From Hymenobacter pini (GTDB lineage: Bacteria > Bacteroidota > Bacteroidia > Cytophagales > Hymenobacteraceae), in the NCBI RefSeq assembly GCF_020421205.1, contig NZ_JAIZZH010000002.1, forward strand, positions 620,001-684,000: 64,000 bases of DNA. The letters are read 5' to 3'. Shown piece after piece: positions 33,462 through 41,591 of the stretch. The position numbers and the translations under genes were made by a program. Each line of letters begins with the position of its first letter. The first letter of the stretch is position 1. The notes beneath the pieces were generated by a model. It saw only the letters and a program-made list of their open reading frames with translations. It made no database searches and was not told the DNA's origin.

Positions 33462-34599
33462 CCCCGCTGCTGGCTCCTGCGCCGATGTGGCGGTGGTAAT
33501 CCTGAACTGGAACGGCCGCGCCTTTTTGCAGCAGTTCCTGCCCGGCGTACTGGCTCATTCCGACGGGGCCACCGTATTCGTGGCCGACAACGCCTCCACC
33601 GACGACTCGGTGGCCCTGGTGCAGCAGCAGTTTCCGGCGGTACGCATCATTCAGTTAGCGTATAACCTCGGCTTTTGCAAAGGCTATAACGCGGCTCTGG
33701 ATGATGTACGGTGGGAAGGGCCGGCAGCTACGAAGCCTCAACGCGTTAGAACGCCAACTGAACGTGGTCGGGATTGGACAGATGTATTCGGGTTCCGGTA
33801 CTACGTGCTGCTGAACTCCGATGTGGAGGTGACATCCGGCTGGCTGCGTCCTCAGCGGGAGCTGCTGGAAAGCAACCCATGCATTGCGGCTTGCCAGCCC
33901 AAAATCCGGCAGTTCGGCTCCACTATAGCCGAGCAGCAGCAATTTGAGTATGCCGGGGCCGCTGGGGGCTACCTCGACCGGTTGGGCTACCCCTTCTGCC
34001 GCGGCCGCCTCTTCGATACCCTCGAAACCGACCACGGCCAGTACGACGACCCGCGCCCCATTGCCTGGGCTACCGGTGCGTGTATGCTGGTGCGGGCCGA
34101 AGCCTGGCATGCGCTGGGCGGACTGGAATCAGCCTTTTTTGCCCACATGGAGGAAATTGACCTGTGCTGGCGGCTGCAGAATGCCGGCTGGCAGGTGTGG
34201 TACCACGGCGGCTGCACGGTGTTTCACGTGGGCGGCGGCACGCTGCACAAATCCAACCCGCGCAAAACCTACCTCAACTTTCACAACGGCCTGGCTCTGG
34301 TGTACAAGAATACCCACCCCGCCGAGTTGCCCTGGGTGCTCACGGTGCGGGTGGTGCTGGATTGGGTGGCCGCCGTGCGCCTGTTCCTGCAAAACCAGCG
34401 CGCCGATTACCGGGCCGTATTCCGGGCCCACGCCGACTTCTTTTTCCGCCGCGCCTACTGGCGGCAGCGCCGGCAGGCCCAGCCCCAGAAGCTGCGCAGC
34501 CGGGAGCGGCCGGGCGTGTACCAGGGCAGCATTGTGTGGGCGTATTTCGGGCGCAGCCAGCGGAAATTCTCGGAGTTGGACGCCCGGGAGTTGACATAA
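33451..34599 (+). CDS. Family 2 glycosyltransferase (rhamnosyltransferase-like)
   Basis: A protein of 382 residues counted from a TTG at 33451 that overlaps the ybaB stop; a GTG at 33487 (product starts AVVILNWNG) is equally possible. GT-A fold landmarks: VVILNWNG, VADNASTDDS, an LLNSDVEV metal-binding DxD-like motif, WATGACMLVRAEAW, and a conserved late MEEIDLCWR with basic residues. It is followed by a membrane-proximal C-terminal helix. It probably adds a sugar to a lipid-linked or cell-surface glycan. An insertion of about 20 Arg/Thr-rich residues sits before LLNSDVE, unusual for the family. Confidence 0.9.
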   Translation: MVSNPAAGSCADVAVVILNWNGRAFLQQFLPGVLAHSDGATVFVADNASTDDSVALVQQQFPAVRIIQLAYNLGFCKGYNAALDDVRWEGPAATKPQRVRTPTERGRDWTDVFGFRYYVLLNSDVEVTSGWLRPQRELLESNPCIAACQPKIRQFGSTIAEQQQFEYAGAAGGYLDRLGYPFCRGRLFDTLETDHGQYDDPRPIAWATGACMLVRAEAWHALGGLESAFFAHMEEIDLCWRLQNAGWQVWYHGGCTVFHVGGGTLHKSNPRKTYLNFHNGLALVYKNTHPAELPWVLTVRVVLDWVAAVRLFLQNQRADYRAVFRAHADFFFRRAYWRQRRQAQPQKLRSRERPGVYQGSIVWAYFGRSQRKFSELDARELT

Positions 34600-34611
34600 C
34601 CACCTTACTCT

Positions 34612-34685
34612 CTTCTCCCGGAGAAAGGGGGAGCCGAAGGATTCAGGACTGCGCCGCCGTGGCTCCCCCTCTCTCCCGGAGAGGG
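34612..34685. repeat. Inverted repeat R7 (CTCCCCCT family)
   Basis: TCTCCCGGAGAAAGGGGGAG (left arm 34612-34635) pairs with GGCTCCCCCTCTCTCCCGGA (right arm 34661-34685) around a 25-base loop. It lies between the glycosyltransferase and PspC genes. Confidence 0.85.
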
Positions 34686-34710
34686 GGCCGGGGGGTGAGG
34701 CAACGGGCAC

Positions 34711-34737
34711 AAAAAAGCCTGCTTCCGGGAAGCAGGC
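34711..34737 (-). terminator. Rho-independent terminator of the PspC gene
   Basis: On the minus strand GCCTGCTTCC pairs with GGAAGCAGGC and is followed by TTTTTT (A-tract at 34711-34716). Confidence 0.85.
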
Positions 34738-34762
34738 CTGGCACAAGCTAAAGCATGTGCTA

Positions 34763-34981
34763 CTACAAATCCCACACAGTGCGGCGCTGCTGGCGCAGGG
34801 CTCGGCGCGCATTCATCCAGAACGCCAGGGCGAAGTACAGCACAATGGGCGAGCCAAAGGTGAAGAAGGAGGCGTACACAAACGAGAGGCGCACGCTGCC
34901 GGAAGAGAAGCCAACCCGTTTGCCAATGGCTTCACACACGCCGAAGCTCTGCTTTTCGATAAAGTCGGTTAGTCGTTTCAT
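34763..34981 (-). CDS. PspC domain protein
   Basis: A protein of 72 residues, a compact PspC domain: a cytoplasmic helix with the conserved FGVCEAIG block, SVRLSFVYASFF, and one transmembrane helix (TFGSPIVLYFALAFWM) with a basic tail. PspC proteins of Proteobacteria help regulate the phage-shock response; those of Bacteroidota are small and uncharacterised. It stands alone with its own terminator. The DUF4190-type or PspC-like call rests on the signature Gly-Val-Cys block. Confidence 0.82.
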   Translation of the reverse strand: MKRLTDFIEKQSFGVCEAIGKRVGFSSGSVRLSFVYASFFTFGSPIVLYFALAFWMNARRALRQQRRTVWDL

Positions 34982-35144
34982 ACCATCTGAGTATTCAGCT
35001 GCCGGGAGTGGCTAACCTGATCCAAAATACGATAATTGGTGGCGGTAGTCAAGCACTTACGTACCAAAGCCGCAACAAGATACGTCGGTTGCGAAGGTTT
35101 TTCCGTTTGTTGTCTGAATTTAGCGTCTCGCTCGCCTGTTGCTC

Positions 35145-36959
35145 ATGCCCATTTCTGCTTCCCGCTACTTTTCCGGAATTGCCCTAGCCGGAACCGTCAC
35201 TTACTTGTCGGGCTGCTCGCCGCTGGCCAGCGTACTGAAGCAGGCCCAGGCCGGGCAGGCGCTGACGGTGCAGCCCACCGTGCTGGAAAGCAACGGCGAA
35301 AACGTGCTGTTTGAGGTAACGGCCAAGGTGCCCGCCAGTCACCTGCGCAAGGGCGCGGCCTACAACCTGGGGCTGAGCTACCGCTACCAGAACGGCCTGC
35401 GCCAGGACACCGTGGGCCGCCTCACGTTCATCTCGGGCGAGTACACCTACGATGAGCAGAAAAAGGACCAGTTGGTTATCCGGAAGCAGTTTTCCTTCCC
35501 TTACGCCCCGCAGAAAAGCCCCGGCGAGCTGGTAGCCCTGCCCGATGCCCGCGAAACCAAGCTCAACGGCAAGAGCGTGAAGGGGAAAGAGCTAGTAGTA
35601 GCCCGCGGCATCGTAACCACCAGCCGCCTAGTGGTGCGCCAGGATACAGCCATTACCCTGCTGCCCGAAACGGCCGACAACAACATGAGCGGCACCCGGG
35701 TGCTGCCCTTCTTCTTTGATGCCGGCAAGGCTGAAATCCGCAACTACCTGGGCACCAACGTGGCGGCGCTGGAAGATTTCATCGAAGCCAACCAGCACAC
35801 CGAGAAGGTGATGATTGTGGCCGGCCACTCGCCCGACTCCCTGGACCGCCACGACCCGCGCCTGGCCGATAAGCGCGTGCAGGCCTTGCTGAAGTACTAC
35901 AAAAACCGCGTCGATACTGACTCCTACCTGAACAAGGTCAGCCAGATTGACTTCGAAACCGAGGCCTACCACCGCCGCTGGGACCTGTTCCTGAACAAAG
36001 TGCAGCAGTCGGCCCTGAAACCGGCCCAGATTGACTCGGTGGTGCTGCTCATCAACGATACGCCCGGCACCTATGCCCAGAAGGAAGCCGGCCTGCGCCG
36101 CCTAAGCTTCTACGACTACCTCGACCAATACATTTACCCGGTGATGCGCTTCGGCACGGTGGCCGTGCGCTACTCGGCCCCCAAGCGCTACGACTCGGAA
36201 ATTTACCTGCTCTCCAAAAAGATTGTGGAGAAGCAGACCGAGGCCGACGCTCTAACGCCCGAGGAGCTGCGCTACTCGGCCAACCTCACGCCCCTGCTGG
36301 CCGAAAAGCAGCGCATCTACGAAACGGCCGTGGCCACCACCGGCCTCTGGCAGGCCTACCATAACCTGGCCGTGGTGCTGCTGCTGCGCTCCGAAAAAGA
36401 GGTGAACCCTAAGGTGCAGAAGGCCTACCTGCGCCGGGCCGCCGTGAACTTCACGCTGGCCGCCCACCGCAACCCCACCGCCGAGCTGTTCTACCGCGTG
36501 GGCAGCGCCTACCACCGCGCCGGCGACAAGCTGGAGGCCCTGCAGAATTACGACTACGCCATCAAGCTAGGTGGCCCCCGAGCCGTGCTCAGCAAGGTGT
36601 TTGCCGATAAGGCGGCCCTGGAAATTGAGGTGGGCCAGCTGGATGATGCCCTGCGCAGCCTGAGCTACAGCTCCAAAACCTACCAGAACATCATGAACCG
36701 GGCCCTCATCTACGTGCTGAAGGGCAACTACCAAGGCGCGGCCGATATTTATGCGTTGGCCATCGGCTTGCGCCCTCAGGACCCACTGCTCTACTATTGC
36801 CTGGCCGTAGTAGCCGCCCGCCAGCAGAACGAGCCCGCCATGGCCATGCACCTGCGCCGCGCCGTGCAGCTGGACCGTACCTTCGCCAACCGCGCCGTGG
36901 AAGACCTGGAGTTCCGGGACTTCGCCAAGGGTAAGCAGTTTATGGAGTCGCTGCGGTAG
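35145..36959 (+). CDS. Lipoprotein with OmpA-like and TPR domains
   Basis: A protein of 604 residues from the ATG at 35145. It has a lipoprotein signal (lipobox LSGC), an N-terminal beta-rich domain (about 30-170), an OmpA/peptidoglycan-binding-like domain at about 185-265 (FFFDAGKAEIRNYL, IVAGHSPDSLDRHDPRLADKR), then TPR-like helices to the end (LFYRVGSAYHRAGDKLEALQNYDY and others). The layout resembles cell-envelope scaffold lipoproteins such as PorE, but the domain order and missing propeller differ. It probably anchors an outer-membrane complex to peptidoglycan. No neighbour clarifies the partner. Confidence 0.7.
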   Translation: MPISASRYFSGIALAGTVTYLSGCSPLASVLKQAQAGQALTVQPTVLESNGENVLFEVTAKVPASHLRKGAAYNLGLSYRYQNGLRQDTVGRLTFISGEYTYDEQKKDQLVIRKQFSFPYAPQKSPGELVALPDARETKLNGKSVKGKELVVARGIVTTSRLVVRQDTAITLLPETADNNMSGTRVLPFFFDAGKAEIRNYLGTNVAALEDFIEANQHTEKVMIVAGHSPDSLDRHDPRLADKRVQALLKYYKNRVDTDSYLNKVSQIDFETEAYHRRWDLFLNKVQQSALKPAQIDSVVLLINDTPGTYAQKEAGLRRLSFYDYLDQYIYPVMRFGTVAVRYSAPKRYDSEIYLLSKKIVEKQTEADALTPEELRYSANLTPLLAEKQRIYETAVATTGLWQAYHNLAVVLLLRSEKEVNPKVQKAYLRRAAVNFTLAAHRNPTAELFYRVGSAYHRAGDKLEALQNYDYAIKLGGPRAVLSKVFADKAALEIEVGQLDDALRSLSYSSKTYQNIMNRALIYVLKGNYQGAADIYALAIGLRPQDPLLYYCLAVVAARQQNEPAMAMHLRRAVQLDRTFANRAVEDLEFRDFAKGKQFMESLR

Positions 36960-37033
36960 CAAGAGTTTCCACTGCCTGCCTTTACTATTCACACATGTGC
37001 GTTTGAATACTACTGCTCTTCTACCGCAGGAGC

Positions 37034-37624
37034 TTAATTAGTAATCCATTTTAGTGAATGAATCACTTTTCGAAACAGCCTACGCTTCTCTAAATTCTCC
37101 TGAGTCGAACCTCTTCGCGCCATACTTATAATTGAGACAAATACCCCTTTCCTGTAGAAGCCCCCATAGGTGCATATTTGGTTAAGGTTTTGTGCTACAA
37201 TCGTATTATCATAATCGACGAGAACAAGCCCACCATCCGCAAAAACGGAGTCTTGGAAGGAGAGCATCTTCACTTTGTTTTGCCCATGTACTTCCATGTT
37301 TTCGACGAAGCTGTCCTGTAAGCGCTTAAGATTAGGCTTCCCTTCTTTTCTCTTGATGGTGACCAGAATTGCATCCCCAAGAAGACTGTCCTTTTGGTGG
37401 TAGGGACCTATAAAGACGTATGGTTCCTCTGCACTCTCTGAATTTGGTTCATAGTCTTTCTTTTGCCAAGACGAGGGAATCAGGATTGTGGCTAGCTCAA
37501 TAGTATAGGGAATAAACGACTCCTCTCTATGTTCAGGAACACGTTGTCGGTCCTGAGTGCAATTGCTACACAAAAAAAGCAAGAGCAAAAATCCGACGTA
37601 AGCTTTTTTGACTGACACATTCAT
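37034..37624 (-). CDS. Hypothetical lipoprotein, AT-rich
   Basis: A protein of 196 residues with a signal peptide and lipobox Cys (VGFLLLLFLCSNC), then a globular domain with mixed alpha/beta pattern. I do not recognise the family. Composition is clearly richer in A+T than the flanking genes, suggesting transfer. The ATG at 37624 sits at the 3' foot of a perfect 20-base hairpin (37621-37665). It is preceded in the same orientation by a 25-codon open frame (37652-37729) whose stop falls inside the hairpin; this arrangement may regulate translation. Confidence 0.72.
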   Translation of the reverse strand: MNVSVKKAYVGFLLLLFLCSNCTQDRQRVPEHREESFIPYTIELATILIPSSWQKKDYEPNSESAEEPYVFIGPYHQKDSLLGDAILVTIKRKEGKPNLKRLQDSFVENMEVHGQNKVKMLSFQDSVFADGGLVLVDYDNTIVAQNLNQICTYGGFYRKGVFVSIISMARRGSTQENLEKRRLFRKVIHSLKWITN

Positions 37625-37665
37625 TGGGCAATGATATGGTTTCCGACCATATCATTGCCCAATGA
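37621..37665. promoter_or_regulatory. Perfect 20-base hairpin at the start codon of the lipoprotein gene
   Basis: TCATTGGGCAATGATATGGT (37621-37640) and its complement (37646-37665) enclose a 5-base loop. On the minus strand the ATG (37624-37622) is at the end of the 3' arm, so an RNA hairpin would hide the start codon and any ribosome site. Confidence 0.75.
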
Positions 37666-37729
37666 ACAATGACTTATCCAGCCCCATCTGAGCAAAATGA
37701 AAGCCTAACTGAACAAATAGCTTTTTCAT
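37652..37729 (-). other. Possible 25-codon upstream open frame (leader peptide)
   Basis: ATG at 37729, stop TGA at 37654-37652, encoding MKKLFVQLGFHFAQMGLDKS plus FIGQ-like end. A ribosome reading it would enter the 5' arm of the hairpin. No sequence conservation was available for testing, so it may be chance or the relic of a truncated gene. Confidence 0.35.
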
Positions 37730-37753
37730 TTTATCCGGGTAGTTGCTGCTGGC

Positions 37754-37784
37754 TTGCCCGTCCCGGCTAGTCGTTGTAGCTTTA
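37754..37784 (+). promoter_or_regulatory. Promoter of pdhB
   Basis: TTG (37754-37756), exactly 20 bases, then TAGCTTTA (37777-37784), one base off TAnnTTTG. The ATG is 62 bases downstream. Confidence 0.6.
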
Positions 37785-37845
37785 CGGGCCGGACTTGCGC
37801 CGGCTTTTTGTTTCTGAGTTGACTTTTTGAATTTCCTCTGTGATT

Positions 37846-38829
37846 ATGCGGACCATCCAATTCCGGGAAGCCCTGCGTGAAGCCATGTCTGAAGAAATGC
37901 GCCGCGACCCGCGCGTGTTTCTGATGGGCGAAGAAGTAGCCGAGTATAACGGTGCCTACAAAGTGAGCCAGGGCATGCTCGACGAATTCGGCCCGGAGCG
38001 CGTGATTGACACGCCCATTGCCGAGCTGGGCTTTGCCGGTATCGGCGTGGGTGCGGCCATTAACGGCCTGTTGCCCATCATCGAGTTCATGACCTTCAAC
38101 TTCTCGTTGGTGGCCATCGACCAGGTGATTAACTCGGCCGCCAAAATCTACTCCATGTCAGGCGGGCAGTACAGCTGCCCCATCGTGTTCCGCGGCCCTA
38201 CCGGCAACGCCGGTATGCTCTCCTCGCAGCACTCCCAGAACTTTGAGAACTGGTACGCCAACACGCCCGGCCTGAAAGTAGTGGTTCCTTCGAACCCCTA
38301 CGACGCCAAAGGCCTGCTGAAATCCGCTATCCGCGACGCCGACCCGGTGATTTTCATGGAGTCGGAGCTGATGTACGGCGACAAAGGCGAGGTGCCCGAG
38401 GAAGAATACCTGATTCCGATTGGCAAAGCCAACGTGGTGCGCCAAGGCGAGTCAGTAACCATCGTGAGCTTCGGTAAAATGATGAAGGTAGCCCTAGCTG
38501 CCGCCGACGAGCTGGCCAAGGAAGGCATCAACGCCGAGGTAATCGACCTGCGCTCCGTACGCCCCATCGATTACGATACGCTGGTTGAATCGGTGAAGAA
38601 AACCAACCGCATGGTGGTAGTAGAAGAAGCCTGGCCCTTGGCCAGCATCAGCTCGGAGCTGTCGTACATGGTGCAGCGCCGCGCCTTCGACTACCTCGAT
38701 GCTCCCGTGCTGCGCATTACCTGCCAGGACGTGCCCCTACCCTACGCGCCTACCCTCATTGAGGCCTCGCTGCCCAACGTAGAGCGCACCGTGAAGGCCG
38801 TGAAGGAAGTGCTGTACGTGAACAAGTAA
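37846..38829 (+). CDS. pdhB: Pyruvate dehydrogenase E1 component, beta subunit
   Basis: A protein of 327 residues from the ATG at 37846; a GTG two codons upstream is also in frame. It has the transketolase-like N-terminal half ([50 protein letters not shown]) and the C-terminal transketolase domain ([42 protein letters not shown]). It forms the heterotetramer with the alpha subunit and thiamine diphosphate to decarboxylate pyruvate in the pyruvate dehydrogenase complex. The alpha and E2 genes are not here; single-gene separation is usual in Bacteroidota. Branched-chain oxo-acid dehydrogenase beta is a close relative. Confidence 0.95.
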   Translation: MRTIQFREALREAMSEEMRRDPRVFLMGEEVAEYNGAYKVSQGMLDEFGPERVIDTPIAELGFAGIGVGAAINGLLPIIEFMTFNFSLVAIDQVINSAAKIYSMSGGQYSCPIVFRGPTGNAGMLSSQHSQNFENWYANTPGLKVVVPSNPYDAKGLLKSAIRDADPVIFMESELMYGDKGEVPEEEYLIPIGKANVVRQGESVTIVSFGKMMKVALAAADELAKEGINAEVIDLRSVRPIDYDTLVESVKKTNRMVVVEEAWPLASISSELSYMVQRRAFDYLDAPVLRITCQDVPLPYAPTLIEASLPNVERTVKAVKEVLYVNK

Positions 38830-38852
38830 GCGCCAGCGGCTTTCATCCCATA

Positions 38853-38896
38853 ACCGGCCCCGTTCCTGCACAGGAGCGGGGCCGGTGTGCGTTTGT
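38853..38896 (+). terminator. Rho-independent terminator of pdhB
   Basis: ACCGGCCCCG (38853-38862) pairs with CGGGGCCGGT (38877-38886), followed by GTGCGTTTGTT. Confidence 0.8.
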
Positions 38897-39009
38897 TGCG
38901 GCACTGCACTGCAATAAAATGTGCCCAGCCAGCACGACTGGCCTGATCTTGGCAGGTGATTTTGCGTACCTTTTGCTCAACCGTATTTCTCCTACTTCCC
39001 CCTCTGCAC

Positions 39010-39546
39010 ATGAATCACCGGTTGCATCTTCGTTTTGAGCAGCTTGAGTTGGCCACTACCCACCTGCTGGATACCGTAGCGGCCCTGGGGCCGCGGGCTA
39101 CCCAGTCGCCGGGTCCGGGGCAATGGTCGGCGGTGCAGGTGGTGCAGCACTTGGTGATATCGGAGACTGGTATTGGCCAATACATGGAAAAGAAGCTGCT
39201 GCAGGCCGAATCCTTGGAGAAATCCGGCATTGGGGCGTTTCTAAAGTCCCGGCTGCTGCGGGTGTTGCTGCGGCTGCCGTTCACGCGTTTCAAGGCACCT
39301 TCCTACTTGGAGAGGATGACACCCACCGAAATTCCGCCGCTACCCGAACTGCAGGCCGAATGGGCAGCAGTGCGCCGGCGGTTGGAGCGCCTGCTCAATG
39401 AGTTTCCCAGCAACCTGCTCAACCGGTCCATCTTCAAGCACCCGCGCTCCGGCATGCTCACTATTTACCAAACCCTGGATTTCATGATTGACCACGTGCT
39501 GCACCACCAAAAACAGGTGGAACGCATTGCGCTGGCCGTTAAGTAA
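39010..39546 (+). CDS. DinB family protein
   Basis: A protein of 178 residues from the ATG at 39010. A four-helix DinB/YfiT-like fold is suggested by FEQLELATTHLLDTVAAL, PGQWSAVQVVQHLVISETGI (first metal His), and the C-terminal FMIDHVLHHQKQVERIALAV with the two His expected of the metal site. Members bind a divalent cation and some are thiol S-transferases; no substrate can be given here. A start 18 codons upstream is in frame but adds a Leu-rich stretch unlike family members. A bidirectional terminator follows. Confidence 0.88.
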   Translation: MNHRLHLRFEQLELATTHLLDTVAALGPRATQSPGPGQWSAVQVVQHLVISETGIGQYMEKKLLQAESLEKSGIGAFLKSRLLRVLLRLPFTRFKAPSYLERMTPTEIPPLPELQAEWAAVRRRLERLLNEFPSNLLNRSIFKHPRSGMLTIYQTLDFMIDHVLHHQKQVERIALAVK

Positions 39547-39563
39547 CCGGATAGTTTTTCAAT

Positions 39564-39603
39564 AAAAATGCCCGTTGCACGACTAAGTGCAACGGGCATT
39601 TTT
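39564..39603. terminator. Bidirectional terminator
   Basis: AAAAATGCCCGTTGCAC (39564-39580) and GTGCAACGGGCATTTTT (39587-39603) are exact complements with a 6-base loop, serving the convergent DinB and thioesterase genes. Confidence 0.95.
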
Positions 39604-39620
39604 ATGTACTAAAAGGACGT

Positions 39621-40073
39621 TCAGGCCTTCGGCTCACGCACAATATCTTGGTAAGAAGCGTGGCGAGGCAACTCGCGCATCAGGGCGGCAATTTCGGCGG
39701 GCGGTACGGTGAGCTTTCGGGCGCGCAAATCCAGCCAGGCACCTTCCACGGCCACTGTGGCGGCGGGGCGGCCATCGGGCTTGTACAGGGTGTGGATGAT
39801 GTTCCAGCGGGAGCCATCCTCGCTCAGACCCGACAGCTCACCGGTAACGCGCAGTTGCTCGTTGATATGCAGCTCTTTCAGGAAGCGGGTATCCTCGCGG
39901 AACAAGATGGGCCCCAGCCCAGTCTTGGCAAAGAATGGTAGGGTAAAGCCGTGTCCTGAGAGGTACTCGATGCGGTGCTGGGCGGCGTAATCGGCGTAGG
40001 CGGAGTGGCGCATGTGGCCGTTAGGGTCCATATCGGCCCAACGTACGGTGTAGGTTCTTTCGAAAGCGGACAT
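39621..40073 (-). CDS. Acyl-CoA thioesterase (4HBT hot-dog, YbgC-like)
   Basis: A protein of 150 residues from the ATG at 40073. A single hot-dog domain with the catalytic Asp of the YbgC/4HBT group in RWADMDPNGHMRHSAYADYA, the helix RIEYLSGHGF and strands FREDTRFLKELH. It hydrolyses acyl-CoA thioesters in the cytoplasm. An ATG 8 codons upstream (40097) is possible. It is 51 bases downstream of the methyltransferase gene in the same direction and may share its transcript. Confidence 0.88.
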   Translation of the reverse strand: MSAFERTYTVRWADMDPNGHMRHSAYADYAAQHRIEYLSGHGFTLPFFAKTGLGPILFREDTRFLKELHINEQLRVTGELSGLSEDGSRWNIIHTLYKPDGRPAATVAVEGAWLDLRARKLTVPPAEIAALMRELPRHASYQDIVREPKA

Positions 40074-40124
40074 ACAAAAGGAAGAATGAGCACCCATAAC
40101 CGCGGCAACGGTGGCAGGTTTGGT

Positions 40125-40859
40125 TTAGGGCAGCGTGAGGCGCACCAGGTATTGTTGCTGGTCGTCTTCCTCCAGGAATTCCACGGCGTAGCCAGCAGCC
40201 TCCGCGTAGTCCTGCAGCAGCGTGGGGTCGGCAAAAATCCAGTGAAAAGCGGCGCCGGTCTGGTGAGCGTACTGCATGGTGTACTCAACCTCCCCGTAGT
40301 AGGGGCCGTTCAGGTCGAACACCAGAGCCCCGTCCTCGTCTTCGTACAGGTAGCTGATATCGGAGGAAGTAGCCAGAATTTGTCCGCCAGGGGCCAGCAG
40401 GGCTTTAGCGTGTTCCAGAAACCGCTCCAGGCCGGCCAGTGTACCAGCCAGCCCGATGCCGTTCATGAGCATGAGCAACGTATCAAACTTTTCGCCCTGG
40501 GCCAGCGCCGCATCGAAAATATCGTGGCAGGCTACCTCCTTCACGCCGCGCTCCTGCATCACCTCCACGGCCCCCGGCGAAATATCCACGGCCTTCACGC
40601 TGAAACCCCGCTGCTGCAGCTCCAGGGCGTGGCAGCCGGCACCGGCGCCCAAATCTAGCACCCGGCCCCGGCATTCTTCCAGAGCGGTGCGCTCTAGCTC
40701 CGGCATTTCCCACAGCGAACGGAAGAAGTACGACGCGGGCAGCACTTCCTCATCGGCTACGGAGCTGTGCACGGCCAGAGTGGCACTTAAATGGCCGCGC
40801 TGGTAAGCCAGCAGGGCTTGGCCCAGGGCATCGGGGGCGGCAGAAACAGATGTTGACAT
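40125..40859 (-). CDS. Class I SAM-dependent methyltransferase
   Basis: A protein of 244 residues from the ATG at 40859. The Rossmann-like fold shows motif I (RVLDLGAGAGCHALELQQRG), motif II acid (VKAVDISPGAVEVM), and the motif IV-V region (FDTLLMLMNGIGLAGTLAGL). The target is unknown. A predicted -7 box TATCTTTG ends only 4 bases before the ATG, so the transcript may be leaderless. A longer in-frame start (40937) lies upstream of that box and is unlikely. It precedes the thioesterase gene and overlaps no other gene. Confidence 0.87.
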   Translation of the reverse strand: MSTSVSAAPDALGQALLAYQRGHLSATLAVHSSVADEEVLPASYFFRSLWEMPELERTALEECRGRVLDLGAGAGCHALELQQRGFSVKAVDISPGAVEVMQERGVKEVACHDIFDAALAQGEKFDTLLMLMNGIGLAGTLAGLERFLEHAKALLAPGGQILATSSDISYLYEDEDGALVFDLNGPYYGEVEYTMQYAHQTGAAFHWIFADPTLLQDYAEAAGYAVEFLEEDDQQQYLVRLTLP

Positions 40860-40863
40860 GCCG

Positions 40864-40871
40864 CAAAGATA
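40864..40871 (-). promoter_or_regulatory. -7 box TATCTTTG directly before the methyltransferase start
   Basis: A perfect TAnnTTTG on the minus strand, 4 bases from the ATG at 40859. The transcription start would fall at or just inside the start codon. Confidence 0.6.
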
Positions 40872-40952
40872 CGGCGAGCGGCGGTAGCCAGCGGCCCAAC
40901 ACAACCCCGGGTCAGCAGAACGGGTAAAAGATAGCAAGCTCCTCTATGGCGT

Positions 40953-41123
40953 ATGAAACCTGTTTCCCGACTTGTTAAAGGCAACCTGCCTACCAAAATC
41001 TGCCTCACGTGCGGGCGGCCGTTTGAGTACCGCAAGAAGTGGCGCAACTGCTGGGACGAAGTGAAATATTGTGGGGAGAAGTGCCAGCGCAACAAGCCCA
41101 AAGCGCAGGCTACCGCGCAGTAG
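40953..41123 (+). CDS. DUF2256 zinc-ribbon-like small protein
   Basis: A protein of 56 residues from the ATG at 40953. It carries the DUF2256 signature: a Cys pair in KICLTCGRPFEYRKKW, then the conserved Trp/Cys block RNCWDEVKYCGEKCQ, five Cys in all. It is a basic zinc-binding protein of unknown role, widespread in bacteria next to cryptochrome or photolyase genes in some genomes. It is divergent from the methyltransferase gene. It is a clear real gene despite its size. Confidence 0.85.
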   Translation: MKPVSRLVKGNLPTKICLTCGRPFEYRKKWRNCWDEVKYCGEKCQRNKPKAQATAQ

Positions 41124-41189
41124 CGTATCCTTCCGGGCCGGTTTTGCGTTTGGCCCAGCATCTCCCCCGTTCCTTAAATTTCTGTCCGT

Positions 41190-41576
41190 ATGGCCAGCAA
41201 CCTCGATTACCTTGACCCCGCTCTGCTGCCGCTTGAAGAAGTTGTGCAGACGTATTTGAAAACGGAAAAAGAGCTGGCTCAGGCGGAAATAGCCGCCACC
41301 ATGTTCACCCAGGCTCCGGACCCCTCAACTGAAGGCTTTGAACAGCGCCCGGCTACCGGCAGCTACCCGCAGCACCTGGAAGAAACCCAGCAGAATCTGC
41401 AAAACCTGCGCGACGACCTCACCCGCTTACGTCAGCACATCATCCAGCAACTTCCCGTGCGCGACGAATGGGTGAAAATCAACCTGGGCTACGGCCCCAG
41501 CCGCATTGGGGCGTTTCGGATTGGAACCCCGTCGAAAGCCGCTACTGAAGAGTACGAGTTGCGCGTGGTAATCTGA
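41190..41576 (+). CDS. Hypothetical coiled-coil protein
   Basis: A protein of 128 residues, soluble, no signal peptide. Two helical segments (LPLEEVVQTYLKTEKELAQAE and LEETQQNLQNLRDDLTRLRQ) form likely coiled coil; the C-terminal 40 residues (WVKINLGYGPSRIGAFRIG) look beta-rich. I do not recognise the family. It lies 66 bases after the DUF2256 gene and is probably in the same transcript. Confidence 0.7.
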   Translation: MASNLDYLDPALLPLEEVVQTYLKTEKELAQAEIAATMFTQAPDPSTEGFEQRPATGSYPQHLEETQQNLQNLRDDLTRLRQHIIQQLPVRDEWVKINLGYGPSRIGAFRIGTPSKAATEEYELRVVI

Positions 41577-41591
41577 ATCTGCCTGGATCCG

